Origin: Shewanella sp. OMA3-2
GTDB lineage: Bacteria > Pseudomonadota > Gammaproteobacteria > Enterobacterales > Shewanellaceae
Length of the DNA stretch: 64,000 bases
Assembly: GCF_021513195.1 (NCBI RefSeq)
Contig: NZ_CP090974.1
Location: forward strand, 1,624,001-1,688,000
Direction: 5' to 3'
The notes below the pieces were generated by a model. It was not told where the DNA came from, did no database searches, and worked only from the letters and a program-made list of their open reading frames with translations. Positions 8,971-18,650 of the stretch are shown here, one piece after another; position 1 is the stretch's first letter, and every line of letters begins with the position of its first letter. The position numbers were made by a program, and so were the translations under genes.

Positions 8971-9942
8971 ATGTCGACAGAAATACATAACTATCCCGAC
9001 GCAAACTTTTCACCAAACTCATCGCAGAATAATTCAGATGAAATAGATCTTCGAGAGCTATTCTCAGTGATTTGGCAAGGCAAGTGGATAATTATTGCCA
9101 TTACTTTTGTTTTTGCAGTTGGCTCGGTATTTTTTGCTATTAGTCAGCCAAATATTTATAAGTCAGAAGCATTATTGTCGCCAGCTGATACCCAGCAAGG
9201 CGGTGGTGGTTTAGCGGCGCTTGCTGGACAGTTTGGCGGCTTAGCAAGCATGGCAGGGATTAATTTAGCTGGCGGCGGTGGCGTAGACAAAACCCAAATG
9301 GCCATCGAGGTAATGAAATCACGTCAATTCGCTAGCTCATTTATTCAAAAGCATAATATTCTTGCTGATTTAATGGCCGCTAAAAAATGGGATATGGCAA
9401 ATAATGCCATAATCTATGATCAAGAGTTATATAGTGCTGCAGAACAAAAGTGGCTTCGTCAAGTACAAGCACCTTTTCAGTCAGAACCTTCTATGCAAGA
9501 AGCGTATAAAGAATTCAGTAAAATCATGACAGTTAATGCAGCAAAAGACACAGGTATGGTGACTGTATCAGTAGAGCATTTGTCCCCAGTGATTGCTCAG
9601 CAATGGGTAAGCTGGTTAATCGCTGATATTAATAAAGAAATGAAAACGCGAGAGGTAGCTGAAGCAAATCGTAGTATTGATTTCTTACAGAAACAAATTC
9701 AGCAAACCAATGTTGCAGATATCCGCACTATTCTATACAAATTAGTTGAAGAGCAAGCTAAAACAGTGATGTTTGCCGAAGTGCGTGATGAATATGTATT
9801 TAAAACGATTGACCCTGCATTAGTACCTGAAGAAAAAGCTAAGCCTAAGCGTGCATTGATTGTTGTGTTAGGCACCATGTTAGGTGGTATGTTGGCTATA
9901 ATGTTGGTATTAATTAGGTATTTTTCTAGAAAAGGAAGTTAG
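8971..9942 (+). CDS. wzz: Chain length determinant protein Wzz
   Basis: Inner-membrane polysaccharide co-polymerase of 323 aa that sets the modal chain length made by the Wzy polymerase. It has the class layout: a short cytoplasmic tail with EIDLRELFSVIWQGKW, TM1 at about residues 40-60, a large periplasmic domain with a Gly/Ala-rich stretch (LAALAGQFGGLASMAGINLA), and TM2 near 294-315 preceded by a Pro/Lys motif (EEKAKPKRALIVVL). Its place after the export gene and ahead of the sugar genes supports the role. GAGATAA precedes the ATG. Confidence 0.93.
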   Translation: MSTEIHNYPDANFSPNSSQNNSDEIDLRELFSVIWQGKWIIIAITFVFAVGSVFFAISQPNIYKSEALLSPADTQQGGGGLAALAGQFGGLASMAGINLAGGGGVDKTQMAIEVMKSRQFASSFIQKHNILADLMAAKKWDMANNAIIYDQELYSAAEQKWLRQVQAPFQSEPSMQEAYKEFSKIMTVNAAKDTGMVTVSVEHLSPVIAQQWVSWLIADINKEMKTREVAEANRSIDFLQKQIQQTNVADIRTILYKLVEEQAKTVMFAEVRDEYVFKTIDPALVPEEKAKPKRALIVVLGTMLGGMLAIMLVLIRYFSRKGS

Positions 9943-10094
9943 TACTTCATTACTGTATTTAATAACGACAGTTTGCTAGAACCTAAAGCCTCAAATTCAC
10001 ACAACGACACTCTTCTTAGAAATTAAAAATGTCTCACGTGAGTTTGAAAATTTAATATGAAAAAGTAAAATTTTATTATTTAAGGATATTTGTA

Positions 10095-11375
10095 ATGATG
10101 TTTGATATAGCAAATGCCAAAGTTGGCATTATTGGCTTAGGTTATGTAGGTTTACCACTGGCTGTTGAGTTTGGTAAACAGCGTTCTACAATTGGATTTG
10201 ATATTAATCAAGCGCGCATAGATGAACTCAGTGCTGGTCATGACAGCACATTAGAATGCTCAAGTGCGGAATTGTCGGAAGCAATAGAACTAGTTTATAC
10301 CACATCACTAGAACTACTAAAAGAATGTAATGTCTTTATTGTCACAGTACCAACACCAATTGACGAGCATAAACAGCCAGATCTTACTCCTTTGATTAAA
10401 GCTTCAGAGACTTTAGGTAAAATAATTAAGGAAGGTGATGTAATTATCTATGAATCTACGGTTTATCCTGGTGCAACTGAAGAAGATTGTATACCTGTTG
10501 TAGAAGGTGTTTCTGGACTTAAATTTAATCAAGAGTTTTTTGCTGGTTATTCACCAGAGCGTATTAATCCTGGTGATAAAGAACATCGTGTCACCAACAT
10601 TTTAAAAGTTACTAGTGGTTCGACACCAGAAGTCGCTGAATATGTAGATCAGTTATACAAGACAATTATTGTTGCAGGTACGCACAAAGCGTCTTGTATT
10701 AAAGTTGCAGAAGCGGCAAAAGTTATTGAAAACACTCAGCGCGATGTGAATATTGCTCTCATCAATGAACTATCTATTATTTTTAACAAACTTGGTATTG
10801 ATACTCTAGAGGTGCTCGAAGCGGCTGGAACTAAGTGGAATTTTCTTCCTTTTCGCCCAGGACTTGTCGGTGGACATTGTATTGGCGTAGACCCTTACTA
10901 TTTGACACACAAGGCACAAAGCGTGGGTTATCACCCTGAAATGATCTTAGCTGGCCGCCGCTTAAACGACGGCATGGGGCAGTATTTGGTTTCTCAACTA
11001 GTGAAAAAAATGCTAAAAAAGCGTATCCATGTTGAGGGGGCCAATGTATTGGTTATGGGCTTTACTTTTAAAGAGAATTGCCCTGATTTACGCAATACCA
11101 AAGTTATAGATATTATATCAGAGCTAAAAGAATATAATATTAACGTTGATATTATTGACCCTTGGTGTGCTAGTCGCGAAGCAGTGCATGAGTATGGGCT
11201 TTCTTTATGTGATGAGCCGAAAGTGAATCATTATGATGCGATTATTATTGCTGTTGCACATAATGAGTTTCGTGCTATGGGGGCTAAGGCAATACGTGCG
11301 CTAGGTAAATCTGAACATGTATTATATGACTTAAAATATGTTCTTGATAAACAAGACGTTGATATGCGTTTATAA
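10095..11375 (+). CDS. tviB: UDP-N-acetylhexosamine 6-dehydrogenase (TviB/WbpO-like)
   Basis: NAD-dependent four-electron oxidation of UDP-GlcNAc or UDP-GalNAc to the uronic acid. The 426 aa are full length. The Rossmann motif is [14 protein letters not shown], the substrate-binding block is [16 protein letters not shown], and the catalytic Cys (about residue 262) lies in [14 protein letters not shown]. Similarity in these blocks is to the TviB/WbpO branch rather than UDP-glucose dehydrogenase. Two ATGs lie back to back; AAGGA at 10082-10086 supports either. Works with the next gene, a C4 epimerase. Confidence 0.92.
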   Translation: MMFDIANAKVGIIGLGYVGLPLAVEFGKQRSTIGFDINQARIDELSAGHDSTLECSSAELSEAIELVYTTSLELLKECNVFIVTVPTPIDEHKQPDLTPLIKASETLGKIIKEGDVIIYESTVYPGATEEDCIPVVEGVSGLKFNQEFFAGYSPERINPGDKEHRVTNILKVTSGSTPEVAEYVDQLYKTIIVAGTHKASCIKVAEAAKVIENTQRDVNIALINELSIIFNKLGIDTLEVLEAAGTKWNFLPFRPGLVGGHCIGVDPYYLTHKAQSVGYHPEMILAGRRLNDGMGQYLVSQLVKKMLKKRIHVEGANVLVMGFTFKENCPDLRNTKVIDIISELKEYNINVDIIDPWCASREAVHEYGLSLCDEPKVNHYDAIIIAVAHNEFRAMGAKAIRALGKSEHVLYDLKYVLDKQDVDMRL

Positions 11376-11440
11376 CTTATTAACTTATTAACTTATTTTT
11401 GAATTATAAAACCTAACACCTTAAAGAATTAGGAATATCA

Positions 11441-12469
11441 ATGTCTCCTTATAGTGAAATAAAAGTACAATTACAAACCACCCCAAAAGTATGGTTAATA
11501 ACGGGAGTTGCTGGCTTTATTGGTTCAAATTTGTTAGAAAAATTGCTTGAATTAAATCAAACGGTTGTAGGATTAGATAACTTTTCGACAGGTCATCAAC
11601 ACAACCTTGATGAAGTTCAGTCTTTAGTTACAGTAGAGCAATGGGCACGTTTTCGCTTTATTGAAGGAGATATTCGCGATTATTCTGTTTGTGAAAAAGT
11701 CTTGAAAGGCGTTGACTATGTGCTTCATCAAGCCGCACTAGGATCTGTGCCTCGCTCAATTTCTGACCCTATAACTACTAATGCAGTTAATATCACTGGT
11801 TTTTTGAACATGCTTCACGCTGCAAAAGAGGAGCAAGTAGAAAGTTTTATTTATGCTGCTTCTAGCTCTACTTATGGGGATCATCCAGCATTACCCAAAA
11901 TTGAAAAGAATATCGGTAATCCACTCTCTCCTTATGCCGTTACCAAATACGTAAATGAACTTTATGCAGGTGTATACGCTCGTACTTATGGATTTAAAGC
12001 GATCGGATTACGTTACTTTAACGTTTTCGGTAAACGTCAAGATCCAAATGGTGCTTACGCTGCAGTTATACCGAAATGGATAGCAGATATGATCATGGAT
12101 GAAAACGTGTTTATAAATGGTGATGGTGAAACTAGTCGTGATTTTTGTTTTATTGAAAATACGATTCAAATGAATATTCTAGCTGCTACTGCTGCTGATA
12201 CAGCTAAAGATCAAGTATATAACGTTGCGGTGGGAGATAGAACAACACTAAATACCTTATATGGAAGTATTAGCGAAGCATTAATGGCCAACGGTATTGA
12301 ATGTAAAAAATTACCGATATACAGAGATTTTAGAGCTGGTGATGTTCGTCATTCACAAGCTGATATATCAAAAGCACAAAATGCTCTAGGGTATCAACCA
12401 GAATACAAGATTCTTGAAGGAATATCTAAAGCAATGCCTTGGTACATAGAGTTTTTAGGTTCTAAATAA
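11441..12469 (+). CDS. tviC: UDP-HexNAc(A) C4-epimerase (TviC/WbpP-like)
   Basis: Extended SDR epimerase of 342 aa. NAD-binding motif [14 protein letters not shown], sugar-binding LDNFSTGH, catalytic SSSTYGD with the YAVTK Tyr/Lys pair at about residue 167, and [13 protein letters not shown]. These features match the WbpP/TviC group, which epimerises UDP-GlcNAc/UDP-GalNAc or their uronic acids. Together with the preceding dehydrogenase it supplies UDP-GalNAcA or UDP-GlcNAcA. Its TAA shares its last base with the ATG of rfbB, indicating translational coupling. Confidence 0.9.
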   Translation: MSPYSEIKVQLQTTPKVWLITGVAGFIGSNLLEKLLELNQTVVGLDNFSTGHQHNLDEVQSLVTVEQWARFRFIEGDIRDYSVCEKVLKGVDYVLHQAALGSVPRSISDPITTNAVNITGFLNMLHAAKEEQVESFIYAASSSTYGDHPALPKIEKNIGNPLSPYAVTKYVNELYAGVYARTYGFKAIGLRYFNVFGKRQDPNGAYAAVIPKWIADMIMDENVFINGDGETSRDFCFIENTIQMNILAATAADTAKDQVYNVAVGDRTTLNTLYGSISEALMANGIECKKLPIYRDFRAGDVRHSQADISKAQNALGYQPEYKILEGISKAMPWYIEFLGSK

Positions 12470-13545
12470 TGAAAATACTTATAACAGGTGGCGCAGGGTT
12501 TATCGGCTCTGCTGTCGTTCGTCATATTATTTATAACACTCAGGACTGCATCATCAATGTTGATAAACTGACCTATGCCGGTAATCTTGAGTCATTGGTC
12601 AATATTGAGTCAAGTGACCGGTATGTTTTTGAGCAAGTCGATATATGTGATCGTGCTGAATTAGATCGAGTCTTTAAACAATACAGGCCTGATGCCGTAA
12701 TGCACCTCGCCGCTGAATCTCACGTTGACCGTTCAATCACCGGGCCATCTGACTTTATTCAAACCAACATTGTAGGCACTTATACGTTACTTGAAGCGAC
12801 TCGAGCATATTGGAACGAATTGTCAGACGAAGCGAAGAAAGCATTCCGCTTTCATCATATTTCTACAGATGAAGTGTACGGTGACTTACCTCACCCTGAT
12901 GAAGTGAACAGTTCAGATGAGCTAACCCTCTTTACAGAAACGACCTCATATACTCCGAGCAGCCCCTATTCGGCATCAAAAGCATCAAGTGACCATTTAG
13001 TCAGAGCCTGGCTACGTACCTATGGTTTACCGATACTTGTAACTAATTGCTCCAATAACTATGGTCCGTACCATTTTCCTGAGAAGTTAATTCCTTTAGT
13101 AATTCTAAATGCATTAGAAGGCAAATCACTTCCAATCTACGGCAAAGGTGATCAAATTCGTGACTGGCTATACGTTGAAGATCATGCTCGTGCATTATAC
13201 AAAGTGGTTACCGAAGGCAAGGTCGGAGAAACCTATAATATAGGTGGCCATAACGAAAAACAAAACCTTGAGGTAGTACAAACTATTTGTAGTATTTTAG
13301 ATGTTTTAGTGCCTAAAGATAGCCCTTATGCCGAGCAAATTATCTATGTAACCGACCGACCTGGCCACGATCGTCGTTATGCTATTGATGCCAGCAAAAT
13401 GAGTAATGAACTTAACTGGAACCCTATTGAGACCTTTGAAACGGGTTTACGCAAAACGATTCAATGGTACTTGGATAACCAAACATGGTGCCAACATGTA
13501 CAGGACGGAAGTTACCAGCGTGAACGGCTAGGTATTACTACCTAA
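12469..13545 (+). CDS. rfbB: dTDP-glucose 4,6-dehydratase RfbB
   Basis: Converts dTDP-glucose to dTDP-4-keto-6-deoxyglucose, the branch point for rhamnose and amino-deoxy sugars. The 358 aa are full length. [20 protein letters not shown] binds [14 protein letters not shown] carries the catalytic Thr-Asp-Glu, and [15 protein letters not shown] the Tyr/Lys pair; [16 protein letters not shown] is also diagnostic. Starts on the last base of the tviC stop codon. A fragment of a second rfbB survives at 33888. Confidence 0.96.
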   Translation: MKILITGGAGFIGSAVVRHIIYNTQDCIINVDKLTYAGNLESLVNIESSDRYVFEQVDICDRAELDRVFKQYRPDAVMHLAAESHVDRSITGPSDFIQTNIVGTYTLLEATRAYWNELSDEAKKAFRFHHISTDEVYGDLPHPDEVNSSDELTLFTETTSYTPSSPYSASKASSDHLVRAWLRTYGLPILVTNCSNNYGPYHFPEKLIPLVILNALEGKSLPIYGKGDQIRDWLYVEDHARALYKVVTEGKVGETYNIGGHNEKQNLEVVQTICSILDVLVPKDSPYAEQIIYVTDRPGHDRRYAIDASKMSNELNWNPIETFETGLRKTIQWYLDNQTWCQHVQDGSYQRERLGITT

Positions 13546-13605
13546 TCGATAATTGATTATGTTGTTGAACGATTACAGATAAAAAGTTTATTTTAGGGAT
13601 TATTT

Positions 13606-14481
13606 ATGAAAGGCATTATTTTAGCTGGGGGCTCTGGTACTCGGCTTTACCCGATAACGATGGGCGTATCAAAACAGCTTTTACCCATTTATGATAAACC
13701 CATGATCTATTATCCACTTTCAGTGTTAATGCTAGCCGGTATACGTGAGATATTAATCATTACTACAGCAGAGGACTGCGATTCATTTAAGCGTTTGTTA
13801 GGTGATGGCTCACAATTTGGAATTGAGCTTACCTATACCGTACAACCTAGCCCTGATGGATTAGCTCAAGCATTTATTCTTGGTGAACAGTTTATTGGAA
13901 ACGATGATGTATGCTTAGTGCTTGGGGATAATATTTTTTATGGTCAAAGCTTTACATCAAAATTAAAACACGCTGTCCAAAATGCTAAATGTGGACAAGG
14001 TGCTACCGTATTTGGTTATCAAGTAAAAGATCCTGAGCGTTTTGGTGTTGTAGAGTTTGATGTAAATCAAAAAGCGATTTCGATTGAAGAAAAACCTACT
14101 AAACCCAAGTCACACTTTGCAGTAACGGGTTTATACTTTTACGACAACTCTGTCGTTGAAATAGCGAAACAGGTTAAGCCTTCAGAACGAGGAGAGCTTG
14201 AAATTACCTGTGTTAACGAATTTTATTTACAGCAAAATAAATTGAATGTTGAAATACTTGGACGAGGTTTTGCGTGGTTAGATACAGGTACCCATGAAAG
14301 CCTACTTGAAGCAGCTCAGTTTGTTGAGACTATCGAAAAACGTCAAGGTTATAAAATAGCTTGTTTAGAAGAGATTTCATTTAATAATGGCTGGTTAAGT
14401 AAGCAACAAATTAATATATTAGCCAAACCATTTTTAAAGAATAGCTATGGCCACTATTTAATGGAACTCATAAAAGAGTAA
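13606..14481 (+). CDS. rfbA: Glucose-1-phosphate thymidylyltransferase RfbA
   Basis: Makes dTDP-glucose from dTTP and glucose-1-phosphate. The 291 aa are full length. The nucleotide-binding signature is [18 protein letters not shown], with [18 protein letters not shown] next, and the metal-binding GDNIFYG lies near residue 110. The C-terminus [14 protein letters not shown] is the region whose homologue is found as an orphan fragment at 33955. Supplies RfbB just upstream. Confidence 0.96.
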   Translation: MKGIILAGGSGTRLYPITMGVSKQLLPIYDKPMIYYPLSVLMLAGIREILIITTAEDCDSFKRLLGDGSQFGIELTYTVQPSPDGLAQAFILGEQFIGNDDVCLVLGDNIFYGQSFTSKLKHAVQNAKCGQGATVFGYQVKDPERFGVVEFDVNQKAISIEEKPTKPKSHFAVTGLYFYDNSVVEIAKQVKPSERGELEITCVNEFYLQQNKLNVEILGRGFAWLDTGTHESLLEAAQFVETIEKRQGYKIACLEEISFNNGWLSKQQINILAKPFLKNSYGHYLMELIKE

Positions 14482-14484
14482 ATT

Positions 14485-15561
14485 ATGATAGCACTCAATA
14501 AACCACTTCCCCCAGATTTAGAAAAACTAAACGCGTATTTAGTTCAAGTCAATGATAGTAGCTGGTACACAAATTTCGGCCCATTACATGAGCAATTAAC
14601 TAAACGCCTTGAAGCATATTTAGGTGTTCAAAACTTACTGCTTGTATCAAACGGGACATTAGCACTTCAAGTTGCATGTAAAGCACTAAATATTAACTCC
14701 GCAATTACGACTCCATTTAGCTTTGTAGCAACAACAAGCTCATTGTTATGGCAAGGTATTGATATGGCATTTAGTGATATTGACATGAATAGTTATAATT
14801 TATGTCCAATAGCGCTTGATGATGCGCTGCAGCAAAATAATAACTATGATGGCGTAGTTGCAACTCATGTTTATGGTAATCCATGTGATGTTAATGGTAT
14901 TGCAGATGTGGCAAATAAACACAATAAAAAAGTGATTTACGATGCTGCACATGCCTTCGGTATTAACGTCGGTGAGCAGTCTGTACTGAATTTTGGCGAT
15001 GCAAGTACGTTAAGCTTTCATGCAACCAAAGTGTTTCACACCGTTGAAGGAGGAGCAATAGTTTTTAAGCATAGAACAGATTTTGATAAAGCAAAGCAAC
15101 TTATTAATTTTGGAATACAAGCAGATGGTTCATTAGGTGAGCCAGGAATTAATGCTAAACTTAATGAATACCAATGTGCTGTAGGACTAACGCTACTTGA
15201 TGATATAGACGGTGTAATAAAGCATCGCGCAGCGTTATTTAAAATTTACACCAATGAGCTAAATGGTATTGTAGAATTACCTCAATGGCATGCGCAAGCC
15301 AATTTTAATGGTGCTTATATGCCTATTTTCATCGCGTGTGTGCAAAAACAGCAAGATGTAATGCAAGCTCTGGCTAAAAATAATATTCAATGCCGCCGTT
15401 ATTTTACACCTTCACTTGATTTAGCCTATGACCAACAAAAAAGTTTCGGCTGCGCTAATAGCCAGAAGATAGCTGGCGGGGTAATTTGTTTACCTTTGCA
15501 TAACTTTATGAGTGTTAATGATGTGATAGCGGTCACTGACGTTATTAAGGAAGTACTATGA
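14485..15561 (+). CDS. DegT/DnrJ-family sugar aminotransferase (VioA-like)
   Basis: PLP-dependent aminotransferase of 358 aa acting on a 4-keto nucleotide sugar. The Schiff-base Lys182 lies in LSFHATKVFHTVEGG, and VSNGTLALQVACKAL plus DAAHAFG (PLP ring contacts) are typical. With rfbA and rfbB directly upstream, the likely product is dTDP-4-amino-4,6-dideoxyglucose (viosamine, Qui4N), but a 3-amino sugar cannot be excluded because no dTDP-hexose 3,4-isomerase is visible. Starts 3 nt after rfbA and overlaps the next gene by 4 nt, so it belongs to a tightly coupled cassette. Confidence 0.88.
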   Translation: MIALNKPLPPDLEKLNAYLVQVNDSSWYTNFGPLHEQLTKRLEAYLGVQNLLLVSNGTLALQVACKALNINSAITTPFSFVATTSSLLWQGIDMAFSDIDMNSYNLCPIALDDALQQNNNYDGVVATHVYGNPCDVNGIADVANKHNKKVIYDAAHAFGINVGEQSVLNFGDASTLSFHATKVFHTVEGGAIVFKHRTDFDKAKQLINFGIQADGSLGEPGINAKLNEYQCAVGLTLLDDIDGVIKHRAALFKIYTNELNGIVELPQWHAQANFNGAYMPIFIACVQKQQDVMQALAKNNIQCRRYFTPSLDLAYDQQKSFGCANSQKIAGGVICLPLHNFMSVNDVIAVTDVIKEVL

Positions 15562-16247
15562 GTTTTGCCGTAATGCAGCCTTATTTATTTCCTTATTTGG
15601 GCTATTACCAACTGGTTAATGCTGTAGAAAAATTTGTTTTTTACGATGATGTTACCTTTATAAAAGGTGGCTATATAAACCGTAATAATATTTTATCTAA
15701 TGGTAAAGCTCAGCGTTTTACTATTCCAGTGCCAGGCCTATCATCAAACACACTGATTAATGAACTCAATTTCGATTCGAATATTAAAAAAGTGCTTAAA
15801 ACAATCGAACAGAGTTATAAGAAAACACCTTATTTTGAGCATGTTTTTCCACTTATTGTATCTGTATTGAGCGATGAGAATAGGCGTATAGATCATATTT
15901 GTGCAAAAAGCATTTCAGTAGTATTTGAGTATCTAGGTATTAATAAAGACTTTTATTTTTCAAGTGAACTTGAGTATAACCGTGATTTGTCTGCAGCTGA
16001 TAAGTTGATAGCAATGGCTGATGTTTTAAAATCAAATGAATATATAAATAGCCCAGGCGGAAAATCACTTTACGATAAAAAATATTTTGCTGAAAATAAA
16101 ATTCGTTTATCGTTTATTGAAATTGAAAAGTACGAGTACTTACAGAATACAAACGAATTCATTCCTCATTTATCTATGATTGATGTACTTATGTATAACA
16201 GTAAAGCTGATGTTATCGATATGCTGTCTAAATATAAGTTGGTCTAA
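15558..16247 (+). CDS. WbqC-like family protein
   Basis: 229 aa with the WbqC family opening VMQPYLFPYLGYYQLVNAV, then FVFYDDVTFIKGGYINRN and a C-terminal block with the conserved NSPGGKSLYD. Members recur in O-antigen loci next to 4-amino-4,6-dideoxyhexose genes and have been suggested to add an amino acid or acyl unit to the amino group; the reaction is not well established. Overlaps the aminotransferase stop (ATGA-type coupling), so both probably act on the same sugar. Confidence 0.82.
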   Translation: MSFAVMQPYLFPYLGYYQLVNAVEKFVFYDDVTFIKGGYINRNNILSNGKAQRFTIPVPGLSSNTLINELNFDSNIKKVLKTIEQSYKKTPYFEHVFPLIVSVLSDENRRIDHICAKSISVVFEYLGINKDFYFSSELEYNRDLSAADKLIAMADVLKSNEYINSPGGKSLYDKKYFAENKIRLSFIEIEKYEYLQNTNEFIPHLSMIDVLMYNSKADVIDMLSKYKLV

Positions 16248-16250
16248 TAA

Positions 16251-17219
16251 ATGGCTATAGGTGGCTACAACCAACTTTCACTGACAAGTTTGAACACTCA
16301 GTTAGATGTTAAAGCATATCGGTTTCAATCAGCACGTTCTGCTTTATATGCATACTTAGATACCGTAAAAATTAAAACGCTGTATGTGCCAAATTATATT
16401 TGCGACAGTATTTTTCCAGCCCTTGAATCATTAAATATCAATGTTATATTTTATTCTATTAATGAGCTGTTGCTGCCTGCTAATATCTCTGAATGTATAA
16501 GTACGCATGAGAGTAAAATATTAGTCGTGAACTATTTTGGCTTGCTTTCAGAGCAGATTAAAATATTAACCACAACAAAACCCGAATTTTTTATTGTTGA
16601 TAATTCACAAGCTTTATTTTGTGAACACATAGAGGGCACTACAAGTATTTATTCACCACGTAAATTTTTAGGTATACCAGATGGTGGTTTACTACGAACG
16701 TCAATCAATATTGATATGCCTGATGATTGTTATGATGCAAGTAAAAATTGTGGTCACTTACTGCTGCGCGCAGCAGGCTATGTGCAAGCAGGATATAGCC
16801 AGTTTTTAGAGGCAGAGCAAGCGCTTGAATGTTTTATACCAAAAAAAATGTCAGTAATATCTGCATTCTTGATCAACTGTGCTGACATTAATCTAATTAA
16901 AGAAAAAAGACAGCGTAACTATAAGATTTTATATAACAAATTTAAATCACTAAACCAATTACAACTCCCGATTAATCATCAAGTACCGCTGTGTTATCCA
17001 TTAAAAATTAGCCATGGCGTTGAAAGTGTTTACAAACAGCTTATTGATAATGCTATTTATTTACCTCGTTACTGGCAAAGTGAATTCAGTGGTGAGGTTG
17101 GGGTAGATATGTTTCAAAATACCTTGTTTTTACCCATTGATGAAAGATTAGAAGAAGATGATGTGCAAGCATTATCCGATATTATAGAGCAGAGGATAGA
17201 AAATGAATATTCAAGGTAA
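16251..17219 (+). CDS. Divergent DegT-type aminotransferase-fold protein
   Basis: 322 aa, low similarity to anything I can name with certainty. The pattern is a shortened DegT fold: YRFQSARSALYAYL at the N-terminus, IFFVD-like segment FFIVDNSQALF near residue 112 where the PLP-ring Asp is expected, then YSPRKFLGIPDGG with Lys138 in the position of the Schiff-base lysine. Whether it still aminates a substrate is unclear. It starts 3 nt after the WbqC-like gene and overlaps the next gene by 17 nt, tying it to the amino-sugar cassette. Confidence 0.65.
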   Translation: MAIGGYNQLSLTSLNTQLDVKAYRFQSARSALYAYLDTVKIKTLYVPNYICDSIFPALESLNINVIFYSINELLLPANISECISTHESKILVVNYFGLLSEQIKILTTTKPEFFIVDNSQALFCEHIEGTTSIYSPRKFLGIPDGGLLRTSINIDMPDDCYDASKNCGHLLLRAAGYVQAGYSQFLEAEQALECFIPKKMSVISAFLINCADINLIKEKRQRNYKILYNKFKSLNQLQLPINHQVPLCYPLKISHGVESVYKQLIDNAIYLPRYWQSEFSGEVGVDMFQNTLFLPIDERLEEDDVQALSDIIEQRIENEYSR

Positions 17220-17763
17220 AGTAGTCACTTTGCGAGCAATAGAAATGGAAGATTTAGCGTTATTACATCAATGGGCTAATGAACCAGAAATTTGGGAAGG
17301 TCTCGGAGGGTGGCATTTTCCTTACTCTAGCACTAGTACTGAAAATTGGATAAAAAATATAAATAATAATGATCCAAAAAACCAAAACTTTGCTATTGAG
17401 ACACCTGAACACGGTTTGATTGGTACAATAAACTTAGTCAACATAGATTGGAAAAATCGCAACGCCTTTAGTGGTGTTAGCCTTGGGAATAAAGATACTC
17501 GCGGAAAAGGTTATGCCTTAGATGCAGTCATGACGATTATGCGCTATGCATTCGACGAGCTAGGCTTAGTACGTTTAGATGGCGATATGATAGCAACAAA
17601 TAAAGTATCAATAAACTTTTTTCAAAAAAGATGCGGCTGGGAAATCGAAGGTATCAAAAAAAGCTGGTTCTTTAGAAAAGGAGCCTTTCATGACAAAGTA
17701 GTTGTAGGTATTACAGCTGATCGTTATAAAGAGTTCTTGATAGAAAATGATTATTGGAGATAG
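17203..17763 (+). CDS. GNAT N-acyltransferase (RimJ/RimL type)
   Basis: 186 aa acetyl-CoA-dependent type fold: GKVVTLRAIEMEDLALLHQW at the start, IGTINLVNIDWKNRNAF in the middle, and the pyrophosphate loop RGKGYALDAVMTIMRYAF near residue 107. NKVSINFFQKRCGWEIEG is the typical fourth motif. In this position it most likely acylates the amino group of the sugar made by the upstream aminotransferase. The acyl donor could be acetyl-CoA or the 3-hydroxyacyl-CoA suggested by the next gene. Confidence 0.88.
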   Translation: MNIQGKVVTLRAIEMEDLALLHQWANEPEIWEGLGGWHFPYSSTSTENWIKNINNNDPKNQNFAIETPEHGLIGTINLVNIDWKNRNAFSGVSLGNKDTRGKGYALDAVMTIMRYAFDELGLVRLDGDMIATNKVSINFFQKRCGWEIEGIKKSWFFRKGAFHDKVVVGITADRYKEFLIENDYWR

Positions 17764-17769
17764 TTAAAG

Positions 17770-18615
17770 ATGCTGAAAAGTGTAGTGGTTGGGGCTGGTA
17801 CAATGGGGCTAGGTATTTGTTACCTGTTAAGTAAAAACAAAGGATATGTTACGGTAATTGTTAAGGATTTAGCCAAAGAGACTGACAAGCGTGCCTTTTT
17901 AGAGCGTCTAGCAAAAAAAGATGAAAAGCGTAATAATCTGACCGATGGCGATACTGCGACAGACTTGATGGACCGGATTACTTTCTCTGATCATTATAAA
18001 AGTGTAAACGAAGCACAGTTTGTTATTGAGGCAGTATCTGAGAATATCGATGTCAAATTAGATATCATCAAAAATATAGCAATTTACAGTAAAGATACGA
18101 CGATAGTCGCTACAAATACTTCAAGTTTGTCTATAACTGAATTGGCCAGTTCTTACCTATACCCTGAACAAATTGTCGGGATGCACTTTTTTAACCCTGC
18201 AACAATTATGCAGTTGGTTGAAGTTATTAAAGGTTTTAATACATCACAAAGCGCAGTAGATTTCGTTTTAAATCTCGCAAAAGACTTAGGGAAATCACCA
18301 ATCGTGGTTGATGAGTATCCTGGTTTCGTCGTAAATCGTTTACTTATGCCTATGATTAATGAGGCTGTGAATTTACTAGATTGTGGTGTCGCGACATTAA
18401 AAGGTATTGATACCGCAATGAGGCAAGGAGCTAACCATCCAATAGGGCCGTTGGAGCTTGCTGATTTAATAGGTATTGATGTGGTCTATGCAATTTTAGA
18501 TACTTTGTACGCAGAAACTGGTGAGCATAGATATAAACCATCATATACGCTAAAAAAAATGTGTTTAGCTAATAAGCTAGGCAGAAAAAGTAGCCAAGGT
18601 TTTTATACTTATTAA
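17770..18615 (+). CDS. 3-hydroxyacyl-CoA (3-hydroxybutyryl-CoA) dehydrogenase family protein
   Basis: 281 aa, close to the usual ~285 of Hbd/PaaH. NAD motif VVVGAGTMGLGICYLL; IEAVSENIDVKLDI; the catalytic His139 lies in VGMHFFNPATIMQLVEVIKG with its Glu partner; PGFVVNRLLMPMINEA begins the C-terminal dimer domain, which ends KSSQGFYTY. This is a fatty-acid/butyrate enzyme in a sugar locus. The best explanation is supply of 3-hydroxybutyryl-CoA for N-acylation of the amino sugar by the GNAT next door (6 nt upstream). This role is inference. Confidence 0.87.
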   Translation: MLKSVVVGAGTMGLGICYLLSKNKGYVTVIVKDLAKETDKRAFLERLAKKDEKRNNLTDGDTATDLMDRITFSDHYKSVNEAQFVIEAVSENIDVKLDIIKNIAIYSKDTTIVATNTSSLSITELASSYLYPEQIVGMHFFNPATIMQLVEVIKGFNTSQSAVDFVLNLAKDLGKSPIVVDEYPGFVVNRLLMPMINEAVNLLDCGVATLKGIDTAMRQGANHPIGPLELADLIGIDVVYAILDTLYAETGEHRYKPSYTLKKMCLANKLGRKSSQGFYTY

Positions 18616-18650
18616 GTGAACTTTTTTATGTTGGTAAAGTTTGATAGTTT

